Assembly (NCBI GenBank): GCA_022824305.1
Contig: JAJEAD010000048.1
Coordinates: 1 to 52,610, forward strand
Direction: 5' to 3'
From: Gammaproteobacteria bacterium
Lineage (GTDB): Bacteria; Pseudomonadota; Gammaproteobacteria; HK1
Length of the DNA stretch: 52,610 nt
This document shows, in pieces, positions 17,541-26,316 of this stretch (position 1 is its first letter; each line of letters begins with the position of its first letter). The notes under the pieces are model-generated. The model did no database searches. It was not told where the DNA came from and saw only the letters and a list, made by a program, of their open reading frames with translations. The translations under genes were made by a program, and so were the position numbers.

Positions 17541-18440
17541 ATGCTGAAGCTCCTGCTCCTCGGCAGCGAGAGCGAATTCACGTCGATTGTCCTCCAGGGA
17601 CTCGTCGCGGCCGGGGTGTCCGTCAGCGCCGTCGCCATCCACCGTTCACGAGGCCGGAGCGGCGCGCAGCGTCCGGGGGAGCTGCCGCTCGTGCACGCCG
17701 GAGAGGTCGGCGCCGTCGCCGCCGTTCACGGCATAGCGCTGATGGCTCTCGATGCGTTGCCGGAGGAAGGGGCCCTCGAAGAGGCCGCCCGGCTCCGGCC
17801 CGATCTCCTCGCGATCGCCTGCTTCCCGCGCATCCTCGGAGAGCGCTGGCTGACGCTGGCTCCCCACGGCGCCCTCAACCTGCACCCGTCCCGGCTGCCC
17901 GCCTACCGCGGTCCGAGCCCTCTGTTCTGGCAGTTCAGGAACGGGGAGGAGCGCGTGGGCGTCACGCTGCACCGGGCCGTCGCCGAGGTCGATGCGGGAC
18001 CGGTGCTGGAGATCGACGAGATGCCGGTCGCCGCGGGCGTGAGCGCGAGCGAGGTGAACGCGGCGCTCGCCCGGCGCGGGGCCACGCTCCTCGTCCGCGC
18101 CGTCCGGCGCTTCGGGTCGGGCGCGCCGCGCGAGAGCGCGCAGGACGAGACGCGAGCGACCTGGTTCGGGTGGCCGGACGAGAGCGCGTTTCGGATCCCC
18201 ACTACATGGACGGCCGAACGCGCCTTTCGCTTCATGCGCGGCGTCGCGGAGTGGGGCCGGCCCTTCTCGATTGAAGCCGGCGACGAGACACTGAGGGCCG
18301 AAAGCGCGCTCGACTTCGAGGCGCAGGGCGGGCAACAGGACAGGGTGCGGCGCGAGGGAAGGGTGGCGACGATCGGGTTCGCCTCCGGCACGCTGCGGGT
18401 GCGCGCCGGCGACGGCGCCCGCAGCGTGCCGCAGGGCTGA
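17541..18440 (+). CDS. Formyltransferase-fold protein (Fmt-like, not canonical Fmt)
   Basis: This 299-residue protein has the N-terminal formyltransferase domain. The Asn-His pair of the active site is in LNLHPSRLPAYRG, and the later Asp is in AEVDAGPVLEID. The SLLPRWRGAAP wording of methionyl-tRNA formyltransferase is replaced by SRLPAYRGPSP, and the C-terminal OB-like domain is divergent. It may formylate a sugar nucleotide or another amine, or be a distant Fmt. It follows aspS on the same strand after 103 bases. Peptide deformylase is 5 kb away and not in an operon with it. Confidence 0.75.
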   Translation: MLKLLLLGSESEFTSIVLQGLVAAGVSVSAVAIHRSRGRSGAQRPGELPLVHAGEVGAVAAVHGIALMALDALPEEGALEEAARLRPDLLAIACFPRILGERWLTLAPHGALNLHPSRLPAYRGPSPLFWQFRNGEERVGVTLHRAVAEVDAGPVLEIDEMPVAAGVSASEVNAALARRGATLLVRAVRRFGSGAPRESAQDETRATWFGWPDESAFRIPTTWTAERAFRFMRGVAEWGRPFSIEAGDETLRAESALDFEAQGGQQDRVRREGRVATIGFASGTLRVRAGDGARSVPQG

Positions 18441-18457
18441 TTCGGTCGGTGAGACAG

Positions 18458-18470
18458 GGCGCTCAGCGCC
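18458..18470. terminator. Small hairpin at convergent ends
   Basis: GGCGC-TCA-GCGCC forms a 5-bp stem whose loop is the stop codon of the minus-strand hydantoinase B gene. It lies 18 bases after the stop of the plus-strand formyltransferase-like gene. Confidence 0.35.
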
Positions 18471-20133
18471 GGTAGTGGCTCTCCGTGAACGCGGCGCTGA
18501 ACTTGCCGCTCTCGACGTCGGCCTCAACGCGCTCCACCTCGCGCTCCGCGGGAGGCCCGTATCCACCCGCTCCCGGGGTCTCTACCACCACGCACTGCTC
18601 GGGACGCACGCGAAGCTCGCCGGTCTTCTCCGGCAGCCGGCGGGATTCGCCGTTTCGCTCCCGGAGCAGGAAGCGGCCGGAGGCTCCGTCCTTTCCTCCG
18701 AAGAGTCCCCAGGGCCGGTGCGTGAAGCGCTCGCCTACCCCGTTGAACACGCAGTCGTGGCCGACGGGGCGAACGCAACGGCGAAGTCCGGTCCCCCCCC
18801 GGAATCTTCCGGCGCCTCCGGAGTCCTCGACGAGGCTGTACTCCTCCACTCGCAGGGGGTACTCGGCTTCGATCGCCTCAACCGGCAGGTTCGAGGTGTT
18901 GGTGATGTGCACCTGCACCCCGTCCTTGCCGTCGCGATCCGGACGCGCGCCCATGCCCCCGCCCAGGGTCTCCAGGTACACGTAGGGGTTGCCGCCGCGG
19001 GGATTGATCCCGGCGAACACCGCCGTGGTGTTCGCGCCGTTCGCGGCGGCCACCACCCGATCCGGCAGCGCCGGCGCGAGCGCGCCGAGCACCACGTCCA
19101 CGATGCGCTGGCAGGTGTGGGCGCGGCTCGCGACCGAAGCGGGAAACACGGCGTTGAGCAGCGAGCCGGGCTCGGCCGCAATTTCGGCGACGTTCAGGAC
19201 CCCTTCGTTGTTGGGCACTTCCGGGTCGAGCAGGGCCTTGAGGCCGTAGCACACGCTCGCCCGGGTCGCGTTCAGGGTCACGTTCACGTTGCCCGGAACC
19301 TGCGCCGCGGTGCCGCTAAAATCGAAGTGGGCATGACGGCCGGCAACGCGAATGCACACCCGGATCGGAATCGAGTGCGCGTCGAGCCCGTCGCCGTCCA
19401 TCACGTCCTCGAACTCGTAGACGCCGTCGGGAATGCTCTCGATCGCGTCGCGCATGCGCGACTCGGTGCGCTCGATGATCTCGCCGAAGGCCCGAGAGAC
19501 CGATTCCGCCCCATGGACGTCGACGACCTCCCGGATTCGCCTCGCGCCGAGCCGGCAGGCCGCGATCTGCGCGAAGTAGTCGCCCCGGCGTTCCTCGGGC
19601 ACCCGCACGTTCAGCAGCAGCAGGTCGAGCAGATCCTGCTGCAGCGCCCCCTCCCGGAACAGCTTGATCACCGGGATGCGCAGGCCTTCCTGGTAGATCT
19701 CGGACATCCCGCCCGCCATGCTCCCGGGCGCCATGCCGCCGATGTCCGCGTGGTGGGCGATGTTGCACAGGAACGCGATCGGCCGGCCGCCCAGGAACAC
19801 CGGCATCGCCAGGTTGACGTCGGGGAGATGGGTGCCGCCGGCGACGTGGGGGTCGTTGGCGACGAAGATGTCCCCTTCGCGCAGGTCGTCGCCGTGCTTT
19901 TCGAGCAGGCTCGACATCAGCCCGCTCATCGAGGCGATGTGGATGGGCAGCGACTGCTCCGCCTGCACCACGAGTCGGCCACGAGGGTCCATGATCGCGG
20001 TGGAGTGATCGTGGCGTTCCTTTATGTTGGTGGAGTAGGCGGACTTCATGAGCGCCACGTAGGTCTCGTCGGTCACCGAACGCAGCGCGTTGGAGAGGAT
20101 TTCCAGGCTTACCGGGTCCAGAGTTGCCGACAT
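18463..20133 (-). CDS. hyuB: Hydantoinase B/oxoprolinase family subunit (copy 1)
   Basis: This 556-residue protein matches the HyuB/OplahB family, the second subunit of ATP-dependent hydantoinases, oxoprolinases and related carboxylases. Hallmarks are LDPVSLEILSNAL at the start, KERHDHSTAIMDPRGRLV, FVANDPHVAGGTHLPDVNL and a C-terminal glycine-rich VVETPGAGGYGPP. Its ATG lies 3 bases after the stop of the hyuA gene, so the two form an operon. The substrate cannot be told: N-methylhydantoin, 5-oxoproline and others use the same folds. Confidence 0.88.
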   Translation of the reverse strand: MSATLDPVSLEILSNALRSVTDETYVALMKSAYSTNIKERHDHSTAIMDPRGRLVVQAEQSLPIHIASMSGLMSSLLEKHGDDLREGDIFVANDPHVAGGTHLPDVNLAMPVFLGGRPIAFLCNIAHHADIGGMAPGSMAGGMSEIYQEGLRIPVIKLFREGALQQDLLDLLLLNVRVPEERRGDYFAQIAACRLGARRIREVVDVHGAESVSRAFGEIIERTESRMRDAIESIPDGVYEFEDVMDGDGLDAHSIPIRVCIRVAGRHAHFDFSGTAAQVPGNVNVTLNATRASVCYGLKALLDPEVPNNEGVLNVAEIAAEPGSLLNAVFPASVASRAHTCQRIVDVVLGALAPALPDRVVAAANGANTTAVFAGINPRGGNPYVYLETLGGGMGARPDRDGKDGVQVHITNTSNLPVEAIEAEYPLRVEEYSLVEDSGGAGRFRGGTGLRRCVRPVGHDCVFNGVGERFTHRPWGLFGGKDGASGRFLLRERNGESRRLPEKTGELRVRPEQCVVVETPGAGGYGPPAEREVERVEADVESGKFSAAFTESHYRR

Positions 20134-20136
20134 CGG

Positions 20137-22224
20137 TCATCGTCCTCCGTTGGCGAGCGAGATGATCAGGTTTCCCGCCGCATCCACGCGTGCGGAGTCT
20201 CCGGGATGAACGGGCGTGGTGGCGTCGAGCTGCTCCACGACGGCCGGGCCCTCGATCCGGTGCCCGGGCTCCAAGTCCTCTCTGAAGAACACCGCGCTGC
20301 GCACGCTCCCGGCCTCCGAGAACCACACCTGCCGGTGCGCGGCGGGCGAAGCTGCGGTGTCCGGGCTCGTCCTCTCGCCGGGGACTTCCTCGTCGGAGAC
20401 CCGCCCGCGGGCGGTCAGGCGGTAGTTCATGACCTCCACCGCGTCCTCGCGGCTGTGGTATCCGTAGCTCGCTTCGTGCGTCCGGTAGAAGCGCTCGGTG
20501 AGCGATTCCAGATCGGGCACCGCGTGGGCGGGCGAGATCGCCGGGCCCGCGTCCAGCGGCACCGAGAGCTCGAAGTTCTGTCCCACGTATCGCATGTCGA
20601 CGCGGAGGTCGAGTCCGCGCCGCTCCGGGGGTATCGCCTCGCCGGCGAACCACTCGGCGGCCCGATCGAGCAACTGCCCGATCCGTTCCCGCACCCCTTC
20701 GAGCGAGTCGCGGTCGAGGCGCGAACGCTCGCTCAGCACGAAGTTCTCCGTGAGGTCCGAGACCACCAGGCCCTGCGCGCAGAGGATGCCGGGCGCGCCC
20801 GGCACGAGCACCTCGCCGATGCCCAGGCTTGCCGCCACGTCGCGCGCGTGCAGGGGCCCCGCGCCCCCGAAGGGCATGAGGGTGTAGGCGCGCGGGTCGT
20901 GTCCGCGCTCCACCGAGAGCGTCCGGATTGCGCGCACCATGTTGGCCACCACTATCCCCAGCACCCCGTGCGCGGCGCGCTCGACGCTCGAGCCGAGACG
21001 CGCCGCAATCGGCTCGAAAGCGCCCCGGGCAAGGCCGGAGTCCAGGGCCATCTCGCCGCCGAGCAGGCCGCGAGGCGAGAGCCGGCCGAGCAGCAGGTTG
21101 GCGTCGGTCACGGTCGGCTGCTCTCCCCCCTGCGCGTAGCAGGCGGGACCGGGAGAGGCGCCCGCGCTCTGCGGCCCGACCTTGAGCAGCCCGTCGCGAT
21201 CGAACCACGCGACGGAGCCTCCGCCCGCGCCCACCGTCTCGATGTCGACCATGGGCAGGCGGACCGGAAAGCCTCCGACCTCGCGGTGGTAGGCGATGTC
21301 GGCGCGACGCTTGCGAATCAGGGCCACGTCGGCGCTGGTGCCGCCCATGTCGAGGGTGATCACGTCCGCGCGCGCCCCGAGGCGCGCTACGTGCAGCGCC
21401 CCCACCACCCCGGCCGCCGGCCCGGAGAGCGCGGTGCGCACCGGCAGCTCCTGGGCGCGCCGGGACGACATCAGCCCTCCGCTGGACTGGTTGATGCCGA
21501 GCACCGCGCCGGGCGCGCTGCGCGCGGTCTCGGCCTCGAGTCGCTCGAGGTAGCGCGACATCACCGGCTGGAGGTAGGCGTTGAGGACCGTGGTAGAGAA
21601 GCGCTCGTACTCGCGGAACTCCGGCTGCACCTCGCAGGAAAGGGAGAGCGGCAGATCGGGAACGGCGCGTCGCAGCGCTTCGCCCAGGGCGCGCTCGTGC
21701 TCCGGATTCTCGAACGAGAAGAGAAGGCACACCGCGCAGGCGTCGGGAGCGATGTCCCGCACCCGCTGCAGCACCGATTCGAGCGGGCCTTCCTCGAGCG
21801 CCCGTACCACTTCGCCCCCCGCGGTGATGCGCTCTCCCACCTCGAGGCGGAGCTCACGCGGCACGAGCGGAGGAGGAAAGTCGGCAAAGAGATCGAACAT
21901 GTGGGGGCGTGTCTGGCGGCCAATCTCCAGCAGGTCCCGGAAGCCCGCGGTGGTGAGGAGCACGACCTTGCCGCCGCGGCGCTGAATCAGCGCGTTCGTC
22001 CCCACCGTGGTGCCGTGGGCAAGGCGCTCGAGCTCGTCCGGGGAGACGGCGTGGCGCTCGGCCAGCTCGGCGAGCCCGGACACGATGGCGCGTGCGGGAT
22101 CCTCGGGGGTGGAAGGACGCTTGAGGACGTGGACCCGCCGGCTCTCGCGGTGCCGGACGTAGAAATCGGTGAAGGTGCCTCCGACGTCCACGCCGATGTG
22201 CCATGCGGCCTTCTTTTCACCCAT
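20137..22224 (-). CDS. hyuA: Hydantoinase A/oxoprolinase family subunit (copy 1)
   Basis: This 695-residue protein has an actin-like ATPase fold: phosphate 1 loop GVDVGGTFTDFYV near the N-terminus and LDMGGTSADVALI in the second half. GTTVGTNALIQR, GGGSVAWFDRDG and MPFGGAGPLHARDVA are typical HyuA segments. It binds and hydrolyses ATP to drive opening of a cyclic amide with HyuB. ATG 22224 begins MGEKKAAWHIGVDVGG. A divergent creatinase-like gene begins 191 bases away and may share its regulation. Confidence 0.9.
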   Translation of the reverse strand: MGEKKAAWHIGVDVGGTFTDFYVRHRESRRVHVLKRPSTPEDPARAIVSGLAELAERHAVSPDELERLAHGTTVGTNALIQRRGGKVVLLTTAGFRDLLEIGRQTRPHMFDLFADFPPPLVPRELRLEVGERITAGGEVVRALEEGPLESVLQRVRDIAPDACAVCLLFSFENPEHERALGEALRRAVPDLPLSLSCEVQPEFREYERFSTTVLNAYLQPVMSRYLERLEAETARSAPGAVLGINQSSGGLMSSRRAQELPVRTALSGPAAGVVGALHVARLGARADVITLDMGGTSADVALIRKRRADIAYHREVGGFPVRLPMVDIETVGAGGGSVAWFDRDGLLKVGPQSAGASPGPACYAQGGEQPTVTDANLLLGRLSPRGLLGGEMALDSGLARGAFEPIAARLGSSVERAAHGVLGIVVANMVRAIRTLSVERGHDPRAYTLMPFGGAGPLHARDVAASLGIGEVLVPGAPGILCAQGLVVSDLTENFVLSERSRLDRDSLEGVRERIGQLLDRAAEWFAGEAIPPERRGLDLRVDMRYVGQNFELSVPLDAGPAISPAHAVPDLESLTERFYRTHEASYGYHSREDAVEVMNYRLTARGRVSDEEVPGERTSPDTAASPAAHRQVWFSEAGSVRSAVFFREDLEPGHRIEGPAVVEQLDATTPVHPGDSARVDAAGNLIISLANGGR

Positions 22225-22415
22225 CGTTAGTTGATCCCGGAAAGTTGACGGCCATGAAGGGCGGGTGCTCGGCGCCCGCGGCCGGGATTGTACTGCCTGC
22301 CCGGGAGCCGGGCCGCTGCGAATCGGGGAGACGGCCCCGCTCTCCCGGCGCTTGTGCGTTCCCGATGCACCATGTATAGAGGCGGCCTTTCGGGTGAGCG
22401 GGGAGGCGGGCCAGC

Positions 22416-23567
22416 ATGCCGGTGCACTTCAGCGAGGAGGAGATGCGGACACGGCGCGAGCGCGCGTCGTCCGCGCTGGCGGAAAGGGGCCTCGATGCCC
22501 TGCTCATGTTCAAGCAGGAGTCGATGTACTACCTCAGCGGGTACGACACCTTCGGCTTCAGCATGTTCCAGTGCCTGGTGATGGACGCCGGCGGCCGCAC
22601 CGCGCTGCTGACCCGCATGCCGGATCTTCGCCAGGCGCGCTACACCTCGGACCTCGAGGACATCCGGATCTGGCACGAGACGGAGGGCGCCAATCCCGTC
22701 GACGATCTGCGGGACCTGCTCCGCGAGTTCGGACTCGAGAAGGGCCGACTGGGGATCGAGCTCGACTCCTACGGCCTGAAGGCGCTGGCCTGGGAGCGCC
22801 TGAAGCAGGGCCTCGACGGCTTCTGCGTCCTCGAGGACGCATCGACCTTCGTCGACCGCATCCGAAGCGTGAAGAGCCCGCGCGAGATCGAGTACGCGCG
22901 GCGCGCCGCGGAGCTCGCCGACGATGCGTGGGACGAGGCGCTGCGTCTGGGTCGTCCCGGGGCCTTCGAAGGCGACATTCTCGCGGCGATGCAGGGGGCG
23001 GTGTTCAAGGGCGGGGGCGACTACGCCGGCAACGAGTTCATCATCGGATCCGGGCCGGCCGCGTTGCTGGTCCGCTACCACGCCGGCCGGCGGCACCTCG
23101 GGCCACAGGACCAGCTCACGCTCGAGTTCGCCGGCGCCTACCGCCGCTATCACGCCGCCATGATGCGCACCCTCCTCACCGGCCGCGCCCATCCCCGCCA
23201 CGTCGACATGCACCGCGCGTGCCGGGAGGCGCTGCACGCGTGCATGGATACCCTGAGGGCGGGCGTGACGATGGGGGCGGTGTTCGATGCCCACGCCCGC
23301 ACCCTGGACCGGGCCGGTTTCGAGTCCTGTCGCTTCCATGCCTGCGGCTATGGAATGGGCGCGGTGTTCAATCCGCTCTGGGTCGACCCGCCGATGTTCT
23401 ACGCCGGCAATCCGCTGGTGGTCCCGGCCGCCAGCGTCTTCTTCCTGCACATGGTGGTGGTGGATTCGGACGCGAATCGGGCGATGACCCTGGGGCACAG
23501 CGTGCTCGTGACCGAGCGGGGCTGCGAGTCGCTGAGCCGCTCGAGCCTGGATCTGGTGGTCAACTGA
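22416..23567 (+). CDS. Creatinase-like M24 (pita-bread) hydrolase without metal ligands
   Basis: This 383-residue protein has the N-terminal creatinase domain (residues 1-150) and the M24 pita-bread domain. In aminopeptidase P the metals are held by Asp, Asp, His, Glu, Glu. Here these positions read E237 (LTLEFAGAY), A248 (YHAAMMRT), H308 (FHACGYGMG), H345 (FFLHMVV) and about G360 (LGHSVLVTE), so only the His remains. Creatinase shows that the fold can hydrolyse C-N bonds without metal, so this is more likely a creatinase/ectoine-hydrolase-like enzyme than a peptidase. The start is ATG 22416. It is divergent from a hydantoinase operon. Confidence 0.8.
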   Translation: MPVHFSEEEMRTRRERASSALAERGLDALLMFKQESMYYLSGYDTFGFSMFQCLVMDAGGRTALLTRMPDLRQARYTSDLEDIRIWHETEGANPVDDLRDLLREFGLEKGRLGIELDSYGLKALAWERLKQGLDGFCVLEDASTFVDRIRSVKSPREIEYARRAAELADDAWDEALRLGRPGAFEGDILAAMQGAVFKGGGDYAGNEFIIGSGPAALLVRYHAGRRHLGPQDQLTLEFAGAYRRYHAAMMRTLLTGRAHPRHVDMHRACREALHACMDTLRAGVTMGAVFDAHARTLDRAGFESCRFHACGYGMGAVFNPLWVDPPMFYAGNPLVVPAASVFFLHMVVVDSDANRAMTLGHSVLVTERGCESLSRSSLDLVVN

Positions 23568-23588
23568 AGCGGCGACTCCCGCTTCAGT
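23563..23588. terminator. Shared hairpin spanning two convergent stops
   Basis: ACTGAAGCGG pairs perfectly with CCGCTTCAGT across a 6-nt loop. The left arm holds the TGA of the M24 gene and the right arm the TCA complement of the deformylase stop. It probably works in both directions. Confidence 0.7.
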
Positions 23589-24129
23589 CCGGTGGGCAGT
23601 CCCCGAGTCCCAGCACGTCCGCGAGCTCCTCTTCGAAGCCGAAACGGCTCATGTCGGTCATCCGCATCGGGTAGAGAATGCCGTCCAGGTGGTCGCACTC
23701 GTGCTGCACGACCCGGGCGTGGAAGCCGGCAACCTCGCGGTCGACGCCGGCACCTTCCGGGGTCGCTCCGCGATAGCGGATTCGCAGGTGGCGCGGCACG
23801 AGCCCGCGCATGCCCGGAACGCTCAGGCAGCCTTCCCACGCCTCTTCCCTTTCGTCGCCGAGAGGCTCGATCACGGGGTTGAGGAGCACGGTGCGGGGAA
23901 TTTCGGGAGCGTCGGGGTAGCGGGCGCTCGATTCCATTCCGAACACGACCACGCGGCTCGCCTCTCCGATCTGGGTGGCGGCGAGCCCGATACCGCCCCG
24001 GGCCTCCATGGTGTCCCACAGGTCTTCGACGAGCGATGCGATGCGGGCGGAACCGAACTCGTGCTCGGGCACGGGTTCGGCTATCCGGCGAAGCTCGGGG
24101 TGCCCCATTCGCAGTACCGGACGTTCCAC
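23584..24129 (-). CDS. def: Peptide deformylase
   Basis: This 181-residue enzyme has all three motifs: GIGLAATQIG (47-56), EGCLSVPG with metal ligand C101, and QHECDHLDG with H143, E144 and H147. It removes the N-formyl group of nascent proteins. It stands alone rather than next to fmt, divergent from yebC with 133 bases between. The start is ATG 24129, as MERPVLRMGHPELR. Confidence 0.95.
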   Translation of the reverse strand: MERPVLRMGHPELRRIAEPVPEHEFGSARIASLVEDLWDTMEARGGIGLAATQIGEASRVVVFGMESSARYPDAPEIPRTVLLNPVIEPLGDEREEAWEGCLSVPGMRGLVPRHLRIRYRGATPEGAGVDREVAGFHARVVQHECDHLDGILYPMRMTDMSRFGFEEELADVLGLGDCPPD

Positions 24130-24262
24130 GCCGCTGCATGCTCCTCAATTCCACGCCGCCGCAAGCCTCGGGCGCGCCGGCCGGGGTGTCAAGGGCGAGG
24201 CGCGGACGGCGCGACGAGGCTGGTAGAATCCGGGGGTCGAACACGCAGGCGCGGATGCTCTC

Positions 24263-25009
24263 ATGGCCGGCCACAGCAAGTGGGCAAACATCCAGCACCG
24301 CAAGAAGGCGCAGGACGCAAAGCGCGGGAAGCGCTTCACCAGGCTCCTGCGGGAGGTGGCGGTGGCGGCGCGCCAGGGAGGGCCCGACCCCGGCGCCAAC
24401 GCGCGCCTTCGCCTGGCGATCGACCACGCGGTTTCGGGCAACGTGCCCAAGGACACCATCGAGCGGGCGATAAGCCGCGCCTCGGGGGACGGTGACCACC
24501 AGAACATCGAGGAGATCCGCTACGAAGGCTATGGACCGGGCGGGGCGGCGGTGATGGTCGAGTGCATGACCGACAACCGCAACCGGACCGTTTCGGAGCT
24601 GCGGCAGGTCTTCGTCAAGCAGGGCGGCAATCTCGGCACGGGGGGGTCGGTCGCGTACCTCTTCGCTCAGGTCGGACAGTTCAGCTTCCCGCCGGGCGCC
24701 GACGAGGATCACATCATCGAGGTGGCGCTCGAGGCGGGCGCCGAAGACGTCGTCAGCAACGAAGACGGCAGCATTGACGTGATCACCGCGGTGGAGGACT
24801 TTCCCGACGTGCGCGGCGCAATCCTCGCGGCCGCGCTCGAGCCGGCGGTCGCGGAGGTCATCATGCGGCCCGCCACCAGCGTCTCCCTCGAAGCGCAGGA
24901 CGCCGAACGCATGCTCAGGATGCTCGATCAGCTCGAGGACCTCGACGACGTGCAGCAGGTCTACTCCAACGCCGACATCTCCGACGAGATCCTGGCCGGA
25001 ATCGCTTGA
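24263..25009 (+). CDS. yebC: YebC/PmpR-family regulatory protein
   Basis: This 248-residue protein starts with the invariant MAGHSKWANIQHRKKAQDAKRGK and keeps YEGYGPGGAAVMVECMTDNRNRT. The family acts in transcription control and in relief of ribosome stalling. It is the first gene of the yebC-ruvC-ruvA cluster; its stop overlaps the ruvC start (TTGA). Confidence 0.96.
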   Translation: MAGHSKWANIQHRKKAQDAKRGKRFTRLLREVAVAARQGGPDPGANARLRLAIDHAVSGNVPKDTIERAISRASGDGDHQNIEEIRYEGYGPGGAAVMVECMTDNRNRTVSELRQVFVKQGGNLGTGGSVAYLFAQVGQFSFPPGADEDHIIEVALEAGAEDVVSNEDGSIDVITAVEDFPDVRGAILAAALEPAVAEVIMRPATSVSLEAQDAERMLRMLDQLEDLDDVQQVYSNADISDEILAGIA

Positions 25010-25596
25010 AACGGAGCCCCTCCATCGCAGGCCACCCGGTCGGGCGCGGGAGGCCCGTGGGCGCCTCGGGCGGTCGAAGGACCCGAATACTCGGTGTCGA
25101 CCCCGGTTCGCGAATCACCGGATTCGGGATCATCGATTTCGACGGAAGCCGCCTGGCGCACGTGTCGAGCGGTTGCATTGCGGCGCGCGGAGACCACCTG
25201 GGGGACCGCCTGAGGCGCATATTCGACGCGCTTTCCGAGGTGGTCGCAGGGCACGATCCGGACGAGATGGCGGTGGAGAGCGTGTTCGTCCACCGCAACC
25301 CCGATTCCGCGCTGAAGCTCGGCCAGGCTCGCGGCGCGGCGCTTCTCGCCGGACTGACGCGCGATGTGCCGGTCTTCGAGTACTCTCCCAACCAGATCAA
25401 GCAGGCGGTGACCGGCCGGGGCCATGCGGGGAAGGAGCAGGTGCAGCACATGGTCAAGGTGCTGCTCGGAGTGGCCCGGGTTCCGCCGAAGGACGCCGCC
25501 GATGCGCTGGCGGTCGCCATATGCCACGGCCACATCCGCGAGACGAAGGCCAGGATGCACCGCGCGGCGGGGCTCCGGGCCGGTGCCGCGAAGTGA
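25006..25596 (+). CDS. ruvC: Holliday junction endodeoxyribonuclease RuvC
   Basis: This 196-residue frame begins at TTG 25006 overlapping the yebC stop. Catalytic acids are visible in RILGVDPGSRITGFG (D32), DEMAVESVF and PPKDAADALAVAICH. The first 26 residues are poorly conserved, so GTG about 25057 may be the true start. RuvC cuts Holliday junctions positioned by RuvAB. Its stop overlaps the ruvA GTG (GTGA). Confidence 0.95.
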   Translation: MKRSPSIAGHPVGRGRPVGASGGRRTRILGVDPGSRITGFGIIDFDGSRLAHVSSGCIAARGDHLGDRLRRIFDALSEVVAGHDPDEMAVESVFVHRNPDSALKLGQARGAALLAGLTRDVPVFEYSPNQIKQAVTGRGHAGKEQVQHMVKVLLGVARVPPKDAADALAVAICHGHIRETKARMHRAAGLRAGAAK

Positions 25597-26186
25597 TCGG
25601 GTGGTTGAAGGGAGTGCTGCGGGAGAAGCGGCCTCCTCGGCTGCTGCTCGACGTGCAAGGGGTGGGCTACGAGCTCGAAGCGCCCATGACGACCTTCTAC
25701 CGCCTGCCGGCCGCGGGAGAAAGCGCCGCGGTGTTCGTGCACGAGGTGCTGCGCGAGGATTCGCGCGCGCTCTACGCCTTCATCACCTCGCGGGACCGCG
25801 ACGTGTTCCGGCTGCTGCTGCGGGTGAACGGCGTCGGCGCGAGGCTCGCGCTCGCGGTGATGTCCGGGATGGACCACGCGACCCTGGCCCAGTGCGTGCT
25901 GCAGGGGGATATCGCCGGCCTGTCCCGTCTTCCCGGCATCGGCAGAAAGACGGCGGAGCGGCTGGTGCTCGACCTGCGGGATCGCCTCGCGGTGCTGCCT
26001 CCCCTGGAGCCCTCGGGCGCCGTTTCGCCCGCGCCGCCTCCGGATGCCGTTTCGGAGGCGGTCGACGCGCTCGTCTCCCTCGGCCTGAAGCCGGCGGAAG
26101 CGAGTCGGCGGGTGCGCGCCGTGCACAGCGAGGGCGCTGAAGCGGAAGAAATGATCCGTCGAGCGCTGCAATCCATGGTCAAGTGA
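25593..26186 (+). CDS. ruvA: Holliday junction DNA helicase subunit RuvA
   Basis: This 197-residue protein starts at GTG 25593 (IGWLKGVL). It has the N-terminal OB domain (LLLDVQGVGYELEAP), two helix-hairpin-helix motifs (LLRVNGVGARLALAVMSG and LSRLPGIGRKTAERL) and the C-terminal domain III (EAVDALVSLGLKPAEASR) that contacts RuvB. It binds four-way junctions as a tetramer. It is coupled to ruvC by a 4-base overlap. Confidence 0.96.
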   Translation: MIGWLKGVLREKRPPRLLLDVQGVGYELEAPMTTFYRLPAAGESAAVFVHEVLREDSRALYAFITSRDRDVFRLLLRVNGVGARLALAVMSGMDHATLAQCVLQGDIAGLSRLPGIGRKTAERLVLDLRDRLAVLPPLEPSGAVSPAPPPDAVSEAVDALVSLGLKPAEASRRVRAVHSEGAEAEEMIRRALQSMVK

Positions 26187-26316
26187 CACCGGCAACGCTA
26201 CGATAAGGGAGCGGCCGGTCCCCCTCTCGCTCTCGTATCTCAAGCTCTGCCCGAATCGACGCACCTTCGAGCATCCTCCGACCGATTCCTGATCCGATCC
26301 CCGGAAACTGGATGGA

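Noticed and set aside
15224..17638. Minus-strand 804-codon open frame
   Set aside because: It lies opposite fmdB and aspS and is His/Arg/Gly-rich without any motif.
18475..22230. Plus-strand 1251-codon open frame
   Set aside because: It is antisense to the well-supported hyuA-hyuB pair and shows no domain; long shadow frames are expected in GC-rich DNA.
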